Shown here one piece after another: positions 40,883 through 50,589 of a stretch of DNA of 58,262 nucleotides. Origin of the DNA: an uncultured Glaciecola sp. (GTDB taxonomy: Bacteria > Pseudomonadota > Gammaproteobacteria > Enterobacterales > Alteromonadaceae); assembly GCA_937125395.1 (NCBI GenBank), contig CAKZLI010000032.1, positions 1-58,262 of the forward strand, in the 5' to 3' direction. Below the pieces are notes generated by a model, which saw only the letters and a program-made list of their open reading frames with translations, made no database searches and was not told the DNA's origin. Made by a program: the position numbers and the translations under genes. How positions within the stretch are numbered: position 1 is the stretch's first letter; the number at the start of each line of letters is the position of its first letter.

Positions 40883-41986
40883 TCAATAATAATACAGCTG
40901 GTATCTTGTGCTTCTGCCGCCAGCTTTGGACTTTATTAAACATCCTTGTTCGACCAGAAATGACAAATGTCGTGTTGCTGTTGGCTTGCTCACTTTTGCA
41001 ACTTTATGATATTGAGAAGTACTGATACCATTTTCAAAGTCACCATCAAGCATACGATTTAGCACTTTAACTTGTTCGGAAGTCAGTTGAGTTTGGTCTG
41101 TTTTTTTCCAAAAATTGGTTTTAAAAATAGTCTGGTCGATATTGGTTAGAACCTTGTTAAAGGTGATATCAAGGGTTTTGAAAAACCAAAGCAACCAATC
41201 CGTAATGACTAAGTCACCTTTTTGTGTTTGCTCTAAAATTTTATAATAGTTATTTCTATTTTCAGCGATGCCAACGGACATAGCGTAAAAACGTATAGAT
41301 TGCTGCTCAGCTTGGGCTAACGCAAGGTCTGTTAGCAATCGAGCTATCCTTCCGTTGCCATCAGCGAGTGGATGGATAGTTAAGAACCAAAGATGAGCAA
41401 CCGCAGCGCGAAGTAGTGGATCCAACGATGTGTCGCCACGAGACTCATTAAACCATGATAAAAAAGTTGATATTTCTTGCTCTAGTGACTCTCGACCTGG
41501 CGCTTCAAAGTGTACTTTCGGCTTGTCTATGCGACCAGAAACCACCTGCATCGGTTTATTATCTCGTAAATTACCACCTGCAATAGGGCTTATTAGCGAG
41601 TAGCCTTTAGGAAACAATCGCTTATGCCAATTTAGGATGCGTTCCAAGGTCAGCGGAGCATCTAGATTTTCAACTGCATCAGTAATAATCTCAGCATAAC
41701 CATCTGTTTGTAGGGTGGTAGGAAAAGGCTTTTCTTCCGACATTCCAAGTGACTTAGCTAAAGATGAACGCACAGAAAAAGCGTTAAGGTTCTCACCTTC
41801 TATCGCGCTAGAATTCAGAATATTAGTCAGATACGTATCAAGTGTGCGTTGATCAACATCGTGAGAGTGACTCTGCATCTTCCCTATTAACACTCCTTGC
41901 TTGAGTCTCACATCTCTAAGAATGCAGTTGATTTTAACATTATCCCAAGTAAATAAAGGCCATTTTTCTTGTTGCCAGATCCACAT
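40883..41986 (-). CDS. Fic-domain protein with N-terminal inhibitory motif
   Basis: 367 aa. An N-terminal DUF4172-like part (WIWQQEKWPLFTWD) is followed by the inhibitory motif SSAIEG, the [ST]xxxE[GN] form typical of class II Fic proteins. Then comes the core HPLADGNGRIAR, giving the catalytic His and phosphate-binding loop for AMP transfer, and a C-terminal winged-helix-like part (SKPTATRHLSFLVEQG). It probably AMPylates a target when the inhibitory helix is displaced. No antitoxin gene is next to it, which fits the self-inhibited class. It interrupts an otherwise conserved tRNA/ubiF-miaB neighbourhood, so it may be an acquired gene. Confidence 0.92.
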   Translation of the reverse strand: MWIWQQEKWPLFTWDNVKINCILRDVRLKQGVLIGKMQSHSHDVDQRTLDTYLTNILNSSAIEGENLNAFSVRSSLAKSLGMSEEKPFPTTLQTDGYAEIITDAVENLDAPLTLERILNWHKRLFPKGYSLISPIAGGNLRDNKPMQVVSGRIDKPKVHFEAPGRESLEQEISTFLSWFNESRGDTSLDPLLRAAVAHLWFLTIHPLADGNGRIARLLTDLALAQAEQQSIRFYAMSVGIAENRNNYYKILEQTQKGDLVITDWLLWFFKTLDITFNKVLTNIDQTIFKTNFWKKTDQTQLTSEQVKVLNRMLDGDFENGISTSQYHKVAKVSKPTATRHLSFLVEQGCLIKSKAGGRSTRYQLYYY

Positions 41987-42097
41987 TAGCGTCTCTCATG
42001 ATTTGATTAATCGACATATTCAACTCATAGTATGATGCGAATATGCACTTTAATCAAATCACTAATGCCTCGATATCTATAAAACCGTATAAAAGCC

Positions 42098-42277
42098 TTA
42101 TCCTCGCATCATAAACATAATCAGCTGCACGATTAACGCCACACCGACTAATGGCAAGATCCAGCGGCTGATTTTGCTAGTGTCTTCATCGGAGATGCGC
42201 ATCTTGGAGTTTTCAATGACTTTAGTCACTACAAACAAAGTCAAAAATAAAATTACTAAAATATAAATTATCGTCAT
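42098..42277 (-). CDS. Small two-helix membrane protein downstream of ubiF
   Basis: 59 aa, ATG at 42275-42277 and TAA at 42098-42100. Two hydrophobic helices (IIYILVILFLTLFVV and WILPLVGVALIVQLIMFMM) flank a charged hinge with KVIENSKMRISDEDTSK. Only three bases separate its ATG from the ubiF stop, so translational coupling is likely. I do not recognise a family. The dense helix-hinge-helix pattern and tight spacing make a real gene likely; possible roles include a helper of the membrane quinone enzymes. Confidence 0.7.
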   Translation of the reverse strand: MTIIYILVILFLTLFVVTKVIENSKMRISDEDTSKISRWILPLVGVALIVQLIMFMMRG

Positions 42278-42280
42278 CGG

Positions 42281-43453
42281 TTAGATCCCCATGGCTTTTT
42301 TCATGACTGCGTGCTTTAGTTTGCCGCCTTTATCAGCAGTAAATAACCCAATATTACGCAGCGCTTTAAGAACAGGATTGGTATTAGAAAAGGCAACATA
42401 AAACCCATCCATCGCAGTCATCATTTGTAAATTCGCTCGTTGGCGAGGTTTTTCGTATTCCGTGACAAGATTTCCCTCATGAGCAATGACGTCTAATAAG
42501 CATTTCACATCCTGAAAACCGATGTTCACACCCTGCCCGGCTAATGGGTTAATTGCATGCGCCGCATCACCAATTAAAATCACGTTATGTTTAATATAGC
42601 GCACCGCATGCATCCGAACTAAGGGAAAAGCAGCACAATCCAACACACTAAACTCACCTAAATCATCTGGAAAATGCGCACGAATTGCTGCATGTAAATC
42701 CGTTTTATCGGCTTGTTCTGCTAATGTTTTTAATTCATTAATTCGCTCAGGAGTGTCATACCAGACTAATGATGCAAAATCTTCGTGCATCGGTAAAAAT
42801 GCCAAAGGACCAGAAGGTGTAAATTGTTGCCACGTTAGACTTTGCCCACGACGTTGACTCTCAACATCACGGTACTGATTTTTAATTGTAATGCCCAATG
42901 CTTGCTGATCATATTGCCACCCTTGAGTTGTGATCCCAGCAGCTTCACGCACACCGGATTTAACCCCATCCGCAGCTATAATTGTTTGTGCGTTGATATG
43001 TGTTCCATCAGCACAAATTACCTTGCCAGACTTAGCATCGCTGCTTAGAACTGTAGAATGGATAATTCGGCAATTATCATACTGAGCTAATGCAGCACTT
43101 AAGCCTAGTTGCGTAATACGATTCTCGACAAACACACCTAAACGTTGGGCATGAATATCCGATGCATGAAACTCAGTTCGCGCACGAGGATGTTCCCATA
43201 CAGCCAAGCCTGTATATGGACGTGTGCGCATTGTCTCAATATGTTGCCACGCGCCTAAATCGTTCAAAAAATCCACACTAGCTTGGGCTATTGCGGACAT
43301 ACGCAGATCTGGACCTTGACTTGGATTAAAAGCCACTGCTGGAAAGGCTTCAATCAATACGACATCTTTGTGCAGGCGGGCTAAGCCTAGAGCCATAGCG
43401 GTGCCGACCATACCACCACCGACCACAACGTATTGAGTTTGCATTTGGGACAT
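42281..43453 (-). CDS. ubiF: Ubiquinone biosynthesis hydroxylase UbiF-like
   Basis: FAD-dependent monooxygenase of the UbiH/UbiF/VisC family, 390 aa, acting in hydroxylation of the ubiquinone ring. Dinucleotide motif VVGGGMVGTAMALGLA near residue 10, ADG motif ADGVKSGVREAAG, and FAD motif GDAAHAINPLAGQGVN. WQQFTPSGPLAFLP and SLVWYDTPERI follow E. coli UbiF closely, and the divergent miaB gene is the E. coli neighbour too. Confidence 0.92.
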   Translation of the reverse strand: MSQMQTQYVVVGGGMVGTAMALGLARLHKDVVLIEAFPAVAFNPSQGPDLRMSAIAQASVDFLNDLGAWQHIETMRTRPYTGLAVWEHPRARTEFHASDIHAQRLGVFVENRITQLGLSAALAQYDNCRIIHSTVLSSDAKSGKVICADGTHINAQTIIAADGVKSGVREAAGITTQGWQYDQQALGITIKNQYRDVESQRRGQSLTWQQFTPSGPLAFLPMHEDFASLVWYDTPERINELKTLAEQADKTDLHAAIRAHFPDDLGEFSVLDCAAFPLVRMHAVRYIKHNVILIGDAAHAINPLAGQGVNIGFQDVKCLLDVIAHEGNLVTEYEKPRQRANLQMMTAMDGFYVAFSNTNPVLKALRNIGLFTADKGGKLKHAVMKKAMGI

Positions 43454-43613
43454 GAGATTCCTTACAGTCTTGAGGAGAGTGATAATTGGTATTTAACTTG
43501 TCTCTATTATGATGGAGGAGTCTATAAGGTGCAAGACTGTCAGCACAACACTAGTCATTAGCGCAATTACAGGCTAAAATACACCACAATAGTTATCGAC
43601 AGAAAGCCCATCC

Positions 43614-45056
43614 ATGAGCCAAAAATTATATATCAAAACCTGGGGCTGCCAAATGAACGAGTACGACTCGGAAAAAATGGCAGATTTGTTAGACGCCACG
43701 CACGGTTACACGCTTGCGCAAGAACCAGAAGACGCAGATGTTATATTACTTAACACCTGTTCTATTCGCGAAAAAGCACAAGAAAAAGTGTTTCACCAAC
43801 TGGGTCGTTGGAAAAACCTCAAACAAGCAAAACCGGAATTGATTATCGGTGTGGGTGGTTGTGTAGCTTCACAAGAAGGCGATCATATTCGTCAACGTGC
43901 TCCTTATGTTGATATTATCTTTGGCCCGCAAACATTACACCGTCTGCCTGAGATGATTAGAGATATCAAAGGCGGTTCCAATAGTGTCGTGGATGTTAGT
44001 TTTCCTGAGATAGAAAAATTTGACCGTTTGCCAGAACCACGTGCTGATGGTCCAAGTGCATTTGTGTCTATTATGGAAGGCTGCTCTAAGTATTGTTCTT
44101 TTTGTGTGGTGCCATATACCCGTGGTGAAGAAGTTTCTCGTCCTGTCGATGATGTATTATTAGAAATTGCCCAACTTGCGGAACAAAACGTTCGCGAAGT
44201 TAATTTATTAGGCCAAAATGTCAATGCGTACCGTGGTCCACAATTTGATGGCAGTGAATGTCGCTTTGCTGAGTTGTTAGAACTCATAGCGTCAATTGAT
44301 GGGATTGACCGAATACGTTACACCACCTCACATCCTGTTGAATTTACCGACGATATTATTGAAGCGTATGCCTCTATTCCTGAACTGGTTGATCATTTAC
44401 ATTTGCCCGTGCAAAGCGGTGCTGATCGAATTTTAAATATGATGAAACGTGGGCATACGGCAATAGAATATAAATCAAAAATTCGTGCCTTAAAGAAAAT
44501 TCGCCCTAACCTGTCCATGTCATCGGATTTTATTATTGGTTTCCCAGGCGAGTCTGAGCAAGATTTTGCCGATACGATGAAATTAATCGATGATATTGGT
44601 TATGATATGAGCTTTAGCTTTATCTATTCAGCGCGCCCAGGCACACCAGCAGCTGACGTACCTGATGATGTCAGTGAAGAAGAAAAGAAACAACGATTGT
44701 GGATACTGCAAGACCGAATTAATCAAAGTGCACAATGCATTTCTCGGAGTATGGTTGATACTGAGCAGCGTATTTTGGTTGAAGGCCCGTCTAAGAAAAA
44801 TCCAATGGAGCTTACTGGCCGTACTGAAAATAACCGTGTGGTGAATTTTGAGGGCACACCGGATATGATTGGTTCGTTTATTGATGTACTAATCACTGAG
44901 GTGTACAGTAATTCGCTACGTGGCAAACTCGTTCGTCGTGAAAATGAAATGGGACTGCGTATTGCCGTATCCCCTCAAAGTATTTTACAAAAACGCGCTA
45001 CAACCGAAACCAATGGCGTCAACATCGTCACACCACCAGCAAACCTTACCCTATAA
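43614..45056 (+). CDS. miaB: tRNA-2-methylthio-N6-dimethylallyladenosine synthase
   Basis: Radical-SAM methylthiotransferase that modifies A37 of tRNAs reading UNN codons. 480 aa. The N-terminal MTTase domain has three cysteines ([31 protein letters not shown]). The radical-SAM motif is CSKYCSFC, and a TRAM domain forms the C-terminus. First gene of miaB-ybeZ-ybeY-corC-lnt, divergent from ubiF across 160 bases. Confidence 0.97.
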   Translation: MSQKLYIKTWGCQMNEYDSEKMADLLDATHGYTLAQEPEDADVILLNTCSIREKAQEKVFHQLGRWKNLKQAKPELIIGVGGCVASQEGDHIRQRAPYVDIIFGPQTLHRLPEMIRDIKGGSNSVVDVSFPEIEKFDRLPEPRADGPSAFVSIMEGCSKYCSFCVVPYTRGEEVSRPVDDVLLEIAQLAEQNVREVNLLGQNVNAYRGPQFDGSECRFAELLELIASIDGIDRIRYTTSHPVEFTDDIIEAYASIPELVDHLHLPVQSGADRILNMMKRGHTAIEYKSKIRALKKIRPNLSMSSDFIIGFPGESEQDFADTMKLIDDIGYDMSFSFIYSARPGTPAADVPDDVSEEEKKQRLWILQDRINQSAQCISRSMVDTEQRILVEGPSKKNPMELTGRTENNRVVNFEGTPDMIGSFIDVLITEVYSNSLRGKLVRRENEMGLRIAVSPQSILQKRATTETNGVNIVTPPANLTL

Positions 45057-45122
45057 CTTTAATGATTGGGCGCATTACATAAGATAAGTGATGCGCTACT
45101 AGCAAAATAAAATGAGGTCTTT

Positions 45123-46163
45123 TTGAGTAATTTACAGACAACGGAAATGGTATTAGAGCCTGAAGATAATAAACGTATAGCCAGTCTTTGTGGTCCTTTT
45201 GATAATAATATCAAGCAACTTGAACGTCGCTTAGGGATAGAGATTAATTATCGAAGTAATGCATTTAAAATCATCGGGACGCCAGTTGCCATTAGTGCTG
45301 CAAGTGACTTACTCAAACAACTTTATGTCGATACAGCTCCTGTCAAAGGCGATATCAAAGAGTTAACCGCGCAAGATATTCACCTTGCCATTCAAGAAGC
45401 ACGTGTTTTAGACCAGACATCTGATCCTGAACATGCCCACCCTTCACATGTCAACATTAAGACTAAGCGTGGCGTGGTCAAACCGCGTAATCCCAATCAA
45501 GGTGAATATGTGGCTAACATCATGAGCCATGATATTACTTTTGGCATTGGCCCTGCGGGAACGGGTAAAACCTATTTAGCGGTAGCTTGTGCAGTTGATG
45601 CATTAGAACGACAAGAGATCCGTCGCATATTATTAACGAGACCCGCCGTTGAAGCCGGTGAGAAACTAGGCTTTTTACCGGGTGACTTATCGCAAAAAGT
45701 CGATCCCTATTTACGCCCTCTATACGATGCCTTGTTTGAAATGCTAGGCTTTGAAAAAGTCGAAAAACTGATTGAACGAAATGTTATCGAGATAGCTCCT
45801 CTTGCTTATATGCGAGGTCGCACGCTAAATGATGCATTTATCATCCTAGATGAGAGTCAAAATACTACTGCAGAGCAAATGAAAATGTTCTTAACTCGGA
45901 TTGGCTTTAATTCTAAAGCCGTCATCACCGGTGATATTACCCAAATCGATTTACCTCGAGGGGTACGTTCAGGGCTACGGCATAGTATTGAAGTGTTACC
46001 GGAAGTAGAAGATATCTCATTTAACTTTTTTAATGCCCAAGACGTTGTCCGTCATCCCGTTGTTGCACGTATCGTTCAAGCTTATGAACAATATGACGAA
46101 CAACAAACCAAACTTCGAGCTGAGCGCAAAAAAGCTGAGCTCGCCAATAAGCCAACGTTATGA
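45123..46163 (+). CDS. ybeZ: PhoH-family ATPase YbeZ
   Basis: 346 aa. An N-terminal KH-like region leads to a PhoH P-loop with Walker A GPAGTGKTYLA and Walker B FIILDESQNTT. Partner of YbeY in 16S rRNA maturation and ribosome quality control. The chosen start is TTG 45123 (GAGGT at 45114-45118); an ATG at 45147 is the alternative. Its stop overlaps the ybeY start by four bases. Confidence 0.94.
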   Translation: MSNLQTTEMVLEPEDNKRIASLCGPFDNNIKQLERRLGIEINYRSNAFKIIGTPVAISAASDLLKQLYVDTAPVKGDIKELTAQDIHLAIQEARVLDQTSDPEHAHPSHVNIKTKRGVVKPRNPNQGEYVANIMSHDITFGIGPAGTGKTYLAVACAVDALERQEIRRILLTRPAVEAGEKLGFLPGDLSQKVDPYLRPLYDALFEMLGFEKVEKLIERNVIEIAPLAYMRGRTLNDAFIILDESQNTTAEQMKMFLTRIGFNSKAVITGDITQIDLPRGVRSGLRHSIEVLPEVEDISFNFFNAQDVVRHPVVARIVQAYEQYDEQQTKLRAERKKAELANKPTL

Positions 46164-46651
46164 GTTTACCTGAACGCATCGATTTAGATATCCAATGGGC
46201 ACTAGCCAATGACGCTGAGCAACAATCATTACATCGCGCACTGAATGAAGAGTTGATCCATGCAAGTGTAGATGCTGTGCTTAATACTCATCATCAAGGC
46301 GATGCTGAGATGACGATTCGATTTGTTGACAGTGCAGAGTCTCAGCAATTGAATTTGGCTTACCGTGGTCAAGACAAACCCACCAATGTGTTGTCATTTC
46401 CCAGCGAATTACCTGATTTTGTCGCGTCGCCATTACTAGGTGATCTAATCATTTGTCATGCTGTGGTCACGCAAGAAGCCTTGCAGCAGACAAAGTCATT
46501 AGCTGCGCATTATCAACATTTAATTATCCATGGTACCTTGCATTTATTAGGGTTTGACCATATTAATGAAGCAGATGCGAATATCATGGAAGCACATGAA
46601 ATTGCGATACTTGCCCAATTAGGTATTGACGACCCGTATCAAGTTGATTAA
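46160..46651 (+). CDS. ybeY: Endoribonuclease YbeY (rRNA maturation factor)
   Basis: 163 aa zinc endoribonuclease involved in 16S rRNA 3'-end maturation. The metal motif is HGTLHLLGFDH, and the family segment YRGQDKPTNVLSFP is present. The ATGA overlap with ybeZ indicates coupled translation of the two functional partners. Confidence 0.96.
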   Translation: MSLPERIDLDIQWALANDAEQQSLHRALNEELIHASVDAVLNTHHQGDAEMTIRFVDSAESQQLNLAYRGQDKPTNVLSFPSELPDFVASPLLGDLIICHAVVTQEALQQTKSLAAHYQHLIIHGTLHLLGFDHINEADANIMEAHEIAILAQLGIDDPYQVD

Positions 46652-46724
46652 TTTATACTAATAGATTAAGCAAAATACATTTTTTATCCATATTATTTAT
46701 ATTTACAAGAGAACATAACGCATT

Positions 46725-47585
46725 ATGAGCGACGATAACCCCCACTCTACCAACGGTTCTGCACCTAAAGGTTGGATTGATAAGATTAAAGATACCTTTA
46801 GCCCAGAGCCGACAAACCATGAAGAACTCGTGGATGTAATTACAGAAGCGGAACTTAACGCGGTGATTAACCCACAGACCCGCGAGATGATTGAAGGTGT
46901 TATTGAAGTTAACAAAATGAAAGTTCGGGATATCATGATCCCCCGTGCGCAAATGATCACGATTGACGTAAATGCTGCGGCTGATACGTTATTACCCCAA
47001 GTGATTGACTCTGCCCATTCCCGTTTTCCGGTCATTAGCGAAGACAAAGACCACATAGAAGGGATTCTGCTTGCCAAAGATTTACTCGCTTATGTGTATA
47101 AGCAAGAACAAGAATTGGTCCTCAAAGAAATTTTACGTGATGCGGTGATTGTGCCCGAATCAAAACGTGTGGATGTTTTATTAAAAGACTTTCGCCAACA
47201 GCGCTATCACATGGCTATCGTTGTCGATGAGTATGGCGGCGTATCTGGTTTGGTAACCATTGAAGATATATTGGAATTGATTGTTGGTGAAATTGAAGAT
47301 GAACATGATGCCGATGAAATCGAAACTGATGGTATCCGTCCATTAAACAAATCCACCTACTCGGTCAAAGCATTAACCCCAGTAAGTGAATTTAATACTT
47401 TTTTTGCAAGCCAATTCAATGAAGACGATGCTGATACGATTGCAGGAATTGTGCTTAAAGGCTTTGGTCATATGCCACAAACAGGCGACAAGATAACCTT
47501 AAATGACATTGAGTTTAAAGTTACCAACTCTGACAAACGTCGTATTCAACAACTCAAAGTCACCTTGCCAGAGGAACCAAATTAA
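46725..47585 (+). CDS. corC: CorC/YbeX CBS-domain protein
   Basis: 286 aa, cytoplasmic. Two CBS domains (about residues 65-190; VRDIMIPRAQMITID and MAIVVDEYGGVSGLVTIEDILELIVGEIEDEHD) and a C-terminal CorC/HlyC domain. Linked to Mg/Co efflux and, as YbeX, to ribosome metabolism in E. coli. Lies in its usual place between ybeY and lnt. Confidence 0.95.
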   Translation: MSDDNPHSTNGSAPKGWIDKIKDTFSPEPTNHEELVDVITEAELNAVINPQTREMIEGVIEVNKMKVRDIMIPRAQMITIDVNAAADTLLPQVIDSAHSRFPVISEDKDHIEGILLAKDLLAYVYKQEQELVLKEILRDAVIVPESKRVDVLLKDFRQQRYHMAIVVDEYGGVSGLVTIEDILELIVGEIEDEHDADEIETDGIRPLNKSTYSVKALTPVSEFNTFFASQFNEDDADTIAGIVLKGFGHMPQTGDKITLNDIEFKVTNSDKRRIQQLKVTLPEEPN

Positions 47586-47587
47586 GC

Positions 47588-49183
47588 ATGGGTTTACTTG
47601 ATAATAGATGGGGACAAAGCATGATTGCTTTGTGCCTAGGTTTATCATTGACTTTTGCGTTCGCTCCTTTCCACTACTCCTACATCACACTTCTTAGTTT
47701 AACGGCATTTTTAACCTTATTACGCCATACTCATTTCCCTAAACTTATCGGCTTTGTTTACGGCTTAGGTTGGTTTGGCGCTGGCATTAGCTGGGTCCAT
47801 GTCAGCATCGCTGAATTCGGTGGAGTGCCTTTATTTGTCTCGTTATTATTGATGGGATTGCTAGTCAGTTATTTGTCCCTATTTGTGATGCTGTTTAGCT
47901 GGATTACACACATATTAGACTCTCGATTTAGTTACGCGTTACCACTGGCGACCGCACCAATCCTATGGTTTAGCATGGAATACCTTAGATCGATACTATT
48001 TACTGGATTCCCATGGCTGTCGTTAGGTTATACCCAAATCAACACATTTTTGGGGCACTTAGCGCCTATTTTTGGCGAAACAGGGATCGCACTTATCCTG
48101 GTTATGTTAGCAATGTGTGCCAGTTATATCCTCTACCCCATGAAGCGAAATCACCTACCGAGCAACACATCGGTAAACTCGCGTTTATTAAAAATGGCTG
48201 CTTACAGCTCAATTATTTTGATTGTTGCCGCTGCTTGGATTGCGCCAAAATGGCAGCATAATGAATCACCTTACGACAGAACTGCTAAGACGTTTTCGGT
48301 TGCGATGGTGCAAGGTAATATCGAACAATCAATGCGTTGGCTACCCGAGCTTGACCAACCGATAATGGATAAGTATTTGGCCTTGTCTGAATCAATTTGG
48401 CAACATGATGTTGTGATTTGGCCTGAGGCAGCGATCCCAAAACTCGAATCTGAAGCTCAGGTGTTTTTACATCAATTAGATGCATTGGCTTTTGCAACGA
48501 ACACAGGGATTATCACCGGGATCGTAAACTATGATTTTGGGCGTGATATGATTTTTAATCAATTAATTAGTCTTGGTCGCATTAATGCTCAAGCACAACA
48601 ACCTCAGTATCGATATGGCCACCAAAATCGCTTTGCTAAACATCATCTTTTACCCATTGGAGAATTTATCCCTTTAGAAAATTGGTTGCGTGGTCTGGCT
48701 CCGATTTTTGATCTCCCGATGTCTTCATTTACCCGTGGCGATTATGTACAAAATAACTTAGAGGCAAACGGACTGTGGTTTCTTCCCGCGATTTGTTTTG
48801 AAATTGTATTTCCACGACAAATTAGAGCCAATATAACCCCACAATCCAATGCTATTGTGACGGTATCAAATGATGCATGGTTCGGCGATTCACATGGCCC
48901 GCACCAACATATGCAAATCGCACAAATGCGCGCGTTGGAATTTGGTTTACCGGTTGTTAGAGTGACTAATAATGGAATTACCGGTGTAATAGACCATACA
49001 GGACAGATACAAGCACGTTTACCGCAATTTACTGAAGGGGTATTAGTTGCTAATATCTCAACAGCAAATAATATGACTGTGTATCGTCAGTTTGGCGATG
49101 TCATTCCACTGATGCTTGCTTTATTCTGGATGACCTTAATCCTGAGTATCACCACCTTAACCTATAATAAGAGTAAACCTTAA
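47588..49183 (+). CDS. lnt: Apolipoprotein N-acyltransferase
   Basis: Adds the third acyl chain to lipoproteins in the inner membrane. 531 aa: about six N-terminal transmembrane helices, then a periplasmic nitrilase domain with the triad Glu in WPEAAIPK, Lys in RFAKHHLLPIGE and Cys in PAICFEIVFP, then a last helix. It starts two bases after the corC stop; its last base is shared with the next gene start (TAATG). Confidence 0.96.
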   Translation: MGLLDNRWGQSMIALCLGLSLTFAFAPFHYSYITLLSLTAFLTLLRHTHFPKLIGFVYGLGWFGAGISWVHVSIAEFGGVPLFVSLLLMGLLVSYLSLFVMLFSWITHILDSRFSYALPLATAPILWFSMEYLRSILFTGFPWLSLGYTQINTFLGHLAPIFGETGIALILVMLAMCASYILYPMKRNHLPSNTSVNSRLLKMAAYSSIILIVAAAWIAPKWQHNESPYDRTAKTFSVAMVQGNIEQSMRWLPELDQPIMDKYLALSESIWQHDVVIWPEAAIPKLESEAQVFLHQLDALAFATNTGIITGIVNYDFGRDMIFNQLISLGRINAQAQQPQYRYGHQNRFAKHHLLPIGEFIPLENWLRGLAPIFDLPMSSFTRGDYVQNNLEANGLWFLPAICFEIVFPRQIRANITPQSNAIVTVSNDAWFGDSHGPHQHMQIAQMRALEFGLPVVRVTNNGITGVIDHTGQIQARLPQFTEGVLVANISTANNMTVYRQFGDVIPLMLALFWMTLILSITTLTYNKSKP

Positions 49184-50508
49184 TGCCTCGATTATCTAAG
49201 TACACATTTACCTCCATTACCCCAAGAACAGGCTTAGCCACGGCCGCTTGCGCGCTTATGCTGGCTCTGCTGGCTCCGAGTCAAGTGCTTGCTGATTCAT
49301 TGGTTATTAAAGCCGATGCATTAGTGGACGTAACGAATAATAAGGTGTTGTCTGCGCCGCTTGTGATCGTCGAAAATAATATTATTCAATTTGTTGGTAA
49401 ACAAGGAACGCAAGCTATACCAAGTGATGCAACTGTACTGGATTTGACAGGACACACGTTGTTACCAGGGTTAATGGATATGCATGTTCATTTAACCTCA
49501 GATGCTAATTTACACGGTTATCGTCGTTTAAAAGTATCGACACCGCGCAGCGCTATTACGGGTGTAAAAAATGCACAATCAACCCTGATGGCAGGTTTCA
49601 CCACAGTACGTAACGTCGGCGCACCAGGTTATGCCGACGTGGCATTAAGAGATGCGATTAATGAAGGTGATGTGCTCGGTCCGCGTATGTATGTCTCCGG
49701 TCCTGCAATTGGTGTAACCGGTGGTCACTGTGATAATAATCTATTACCCTTTGCATACAATGCTCAATCTGAGGGTATTGCAGATGGGCCTTGGGCGGTA
49801 AGAACCAAAGTACGCCAAAACATAAAATATGGGGCCGATGTCATTAAATTCTGTGCAACTGGTGGGGTATTATCAAAAGGCACTAAAGTTGGTGCGCAAC
49901 AATTTTCCTTTGAAGAAATGCAAGCGTTAGTTACTGAAGCGCATTTGCGTGGCTTAACAGTAGCGGCACATGCTCATGGTACCAGTGGGATTAAAGATGC
50001 AATCCGTGCGGGTGTCGACTCTATTGAACATGCCAGCTTTTTGGATGATGAAACCATTGCGCTAGCAAAAAAGATGGGCACGTACTTATCTATGGATATC
50101 TACGTCACTGAATATATCTTAGGCGAAGGTGAAAAAGCAGGTATCTTAGAAGAGTCGCTTGCTAAGGAGCGCACTGTAGGCAAACGCCAGCGTGATAACT
50201 TTACCAAGGCCTTCAATGCCGGTGTCAAAATGGTCTTTGGTTCAGATGCAGGCGTGTATCCGCACGGCGATAATGCCCGTCAATTATCGCGTATGGTGCG
50301 ATTTGGGATGAGTCCGATGCAAGCGATACAATCTGCAACGATCCACCCTGCGACATTACTTGGTAAAGACCAGCTCATAGGCAGTATCAGCAACGGAAAA
50401 TTAGCTGATATTATCGCGGTAAAAGGCGATGTTATGCAGGATTTGAGTTTATTAGAAAATATCCAAGTCGTGATCAAAGACGGGGTAATTGTTAAACATC
50501 AGCAATAA
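49183..50508 (+). CDS. Exported metal-dependent amidohydrolase
   Basis: 441 aa, signal peptide ending near VLADS (residue 38). TIM-barrel amidohydrolase with HVHL, a probable carboxylated Lys in VIKFCATGG, HAHG, EHASF and the last Asp in GSDAG. It resembles periplasmic Xaa-Pro/Xaa-Arg dipeptidases or imidazolonepropionase-like enzymes (Sgx9260 type). Substrate unknown, dipeptide or N-acyl amino acid likely. Start ATG overlaps the lnt stop (TAATG), so it is read from the same mRNA. Confidence 0.88.
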   Translation: MPRLSKYTFTSITPRTGLATAACALMLALLAPSQVLADSLVIKADALVDVTNNKVLSAPLVIVENNIIQFVGKQGTQAIPSDATVLDLTGHTLLPGLMDMHVHLTSDANLHGYRRLKVSTPRSAITGVKNAQSTLMAGFTTVRNVGAPGYADVALRDAINEGDVLGPRMYVSGPAIGVTGGHCDNNLLPFAYNAQSEGIADGPWAVRTKVRQNIKYGADVIKFCATGGVLSKGTKVGAQQFSFEEMQALVTEAHLRGLTVAAHAHGTSGIKDAIRAGVDSIEHASFLDDETIALAKKMGTYLSMDIYVTEYILGEGEKAGILEESLAKERTVGKRQRDNFTKAFNAGVKMVFGSDAGVYPHGDNARQLSRMVRFGMSPMQAIQSATIHPATLLGKDQLIGSISNGKLADIIAVKGDVMQDLSLLENIQVVIKDGVIVKHQQ

Positions 50509-50589
50509 CATATCGGACTGGTCGGGCTTGCTATTTATAGCCCGACTTGAAACAATACTTTCATCATAAAAAAGAACAAAATAAACAAC

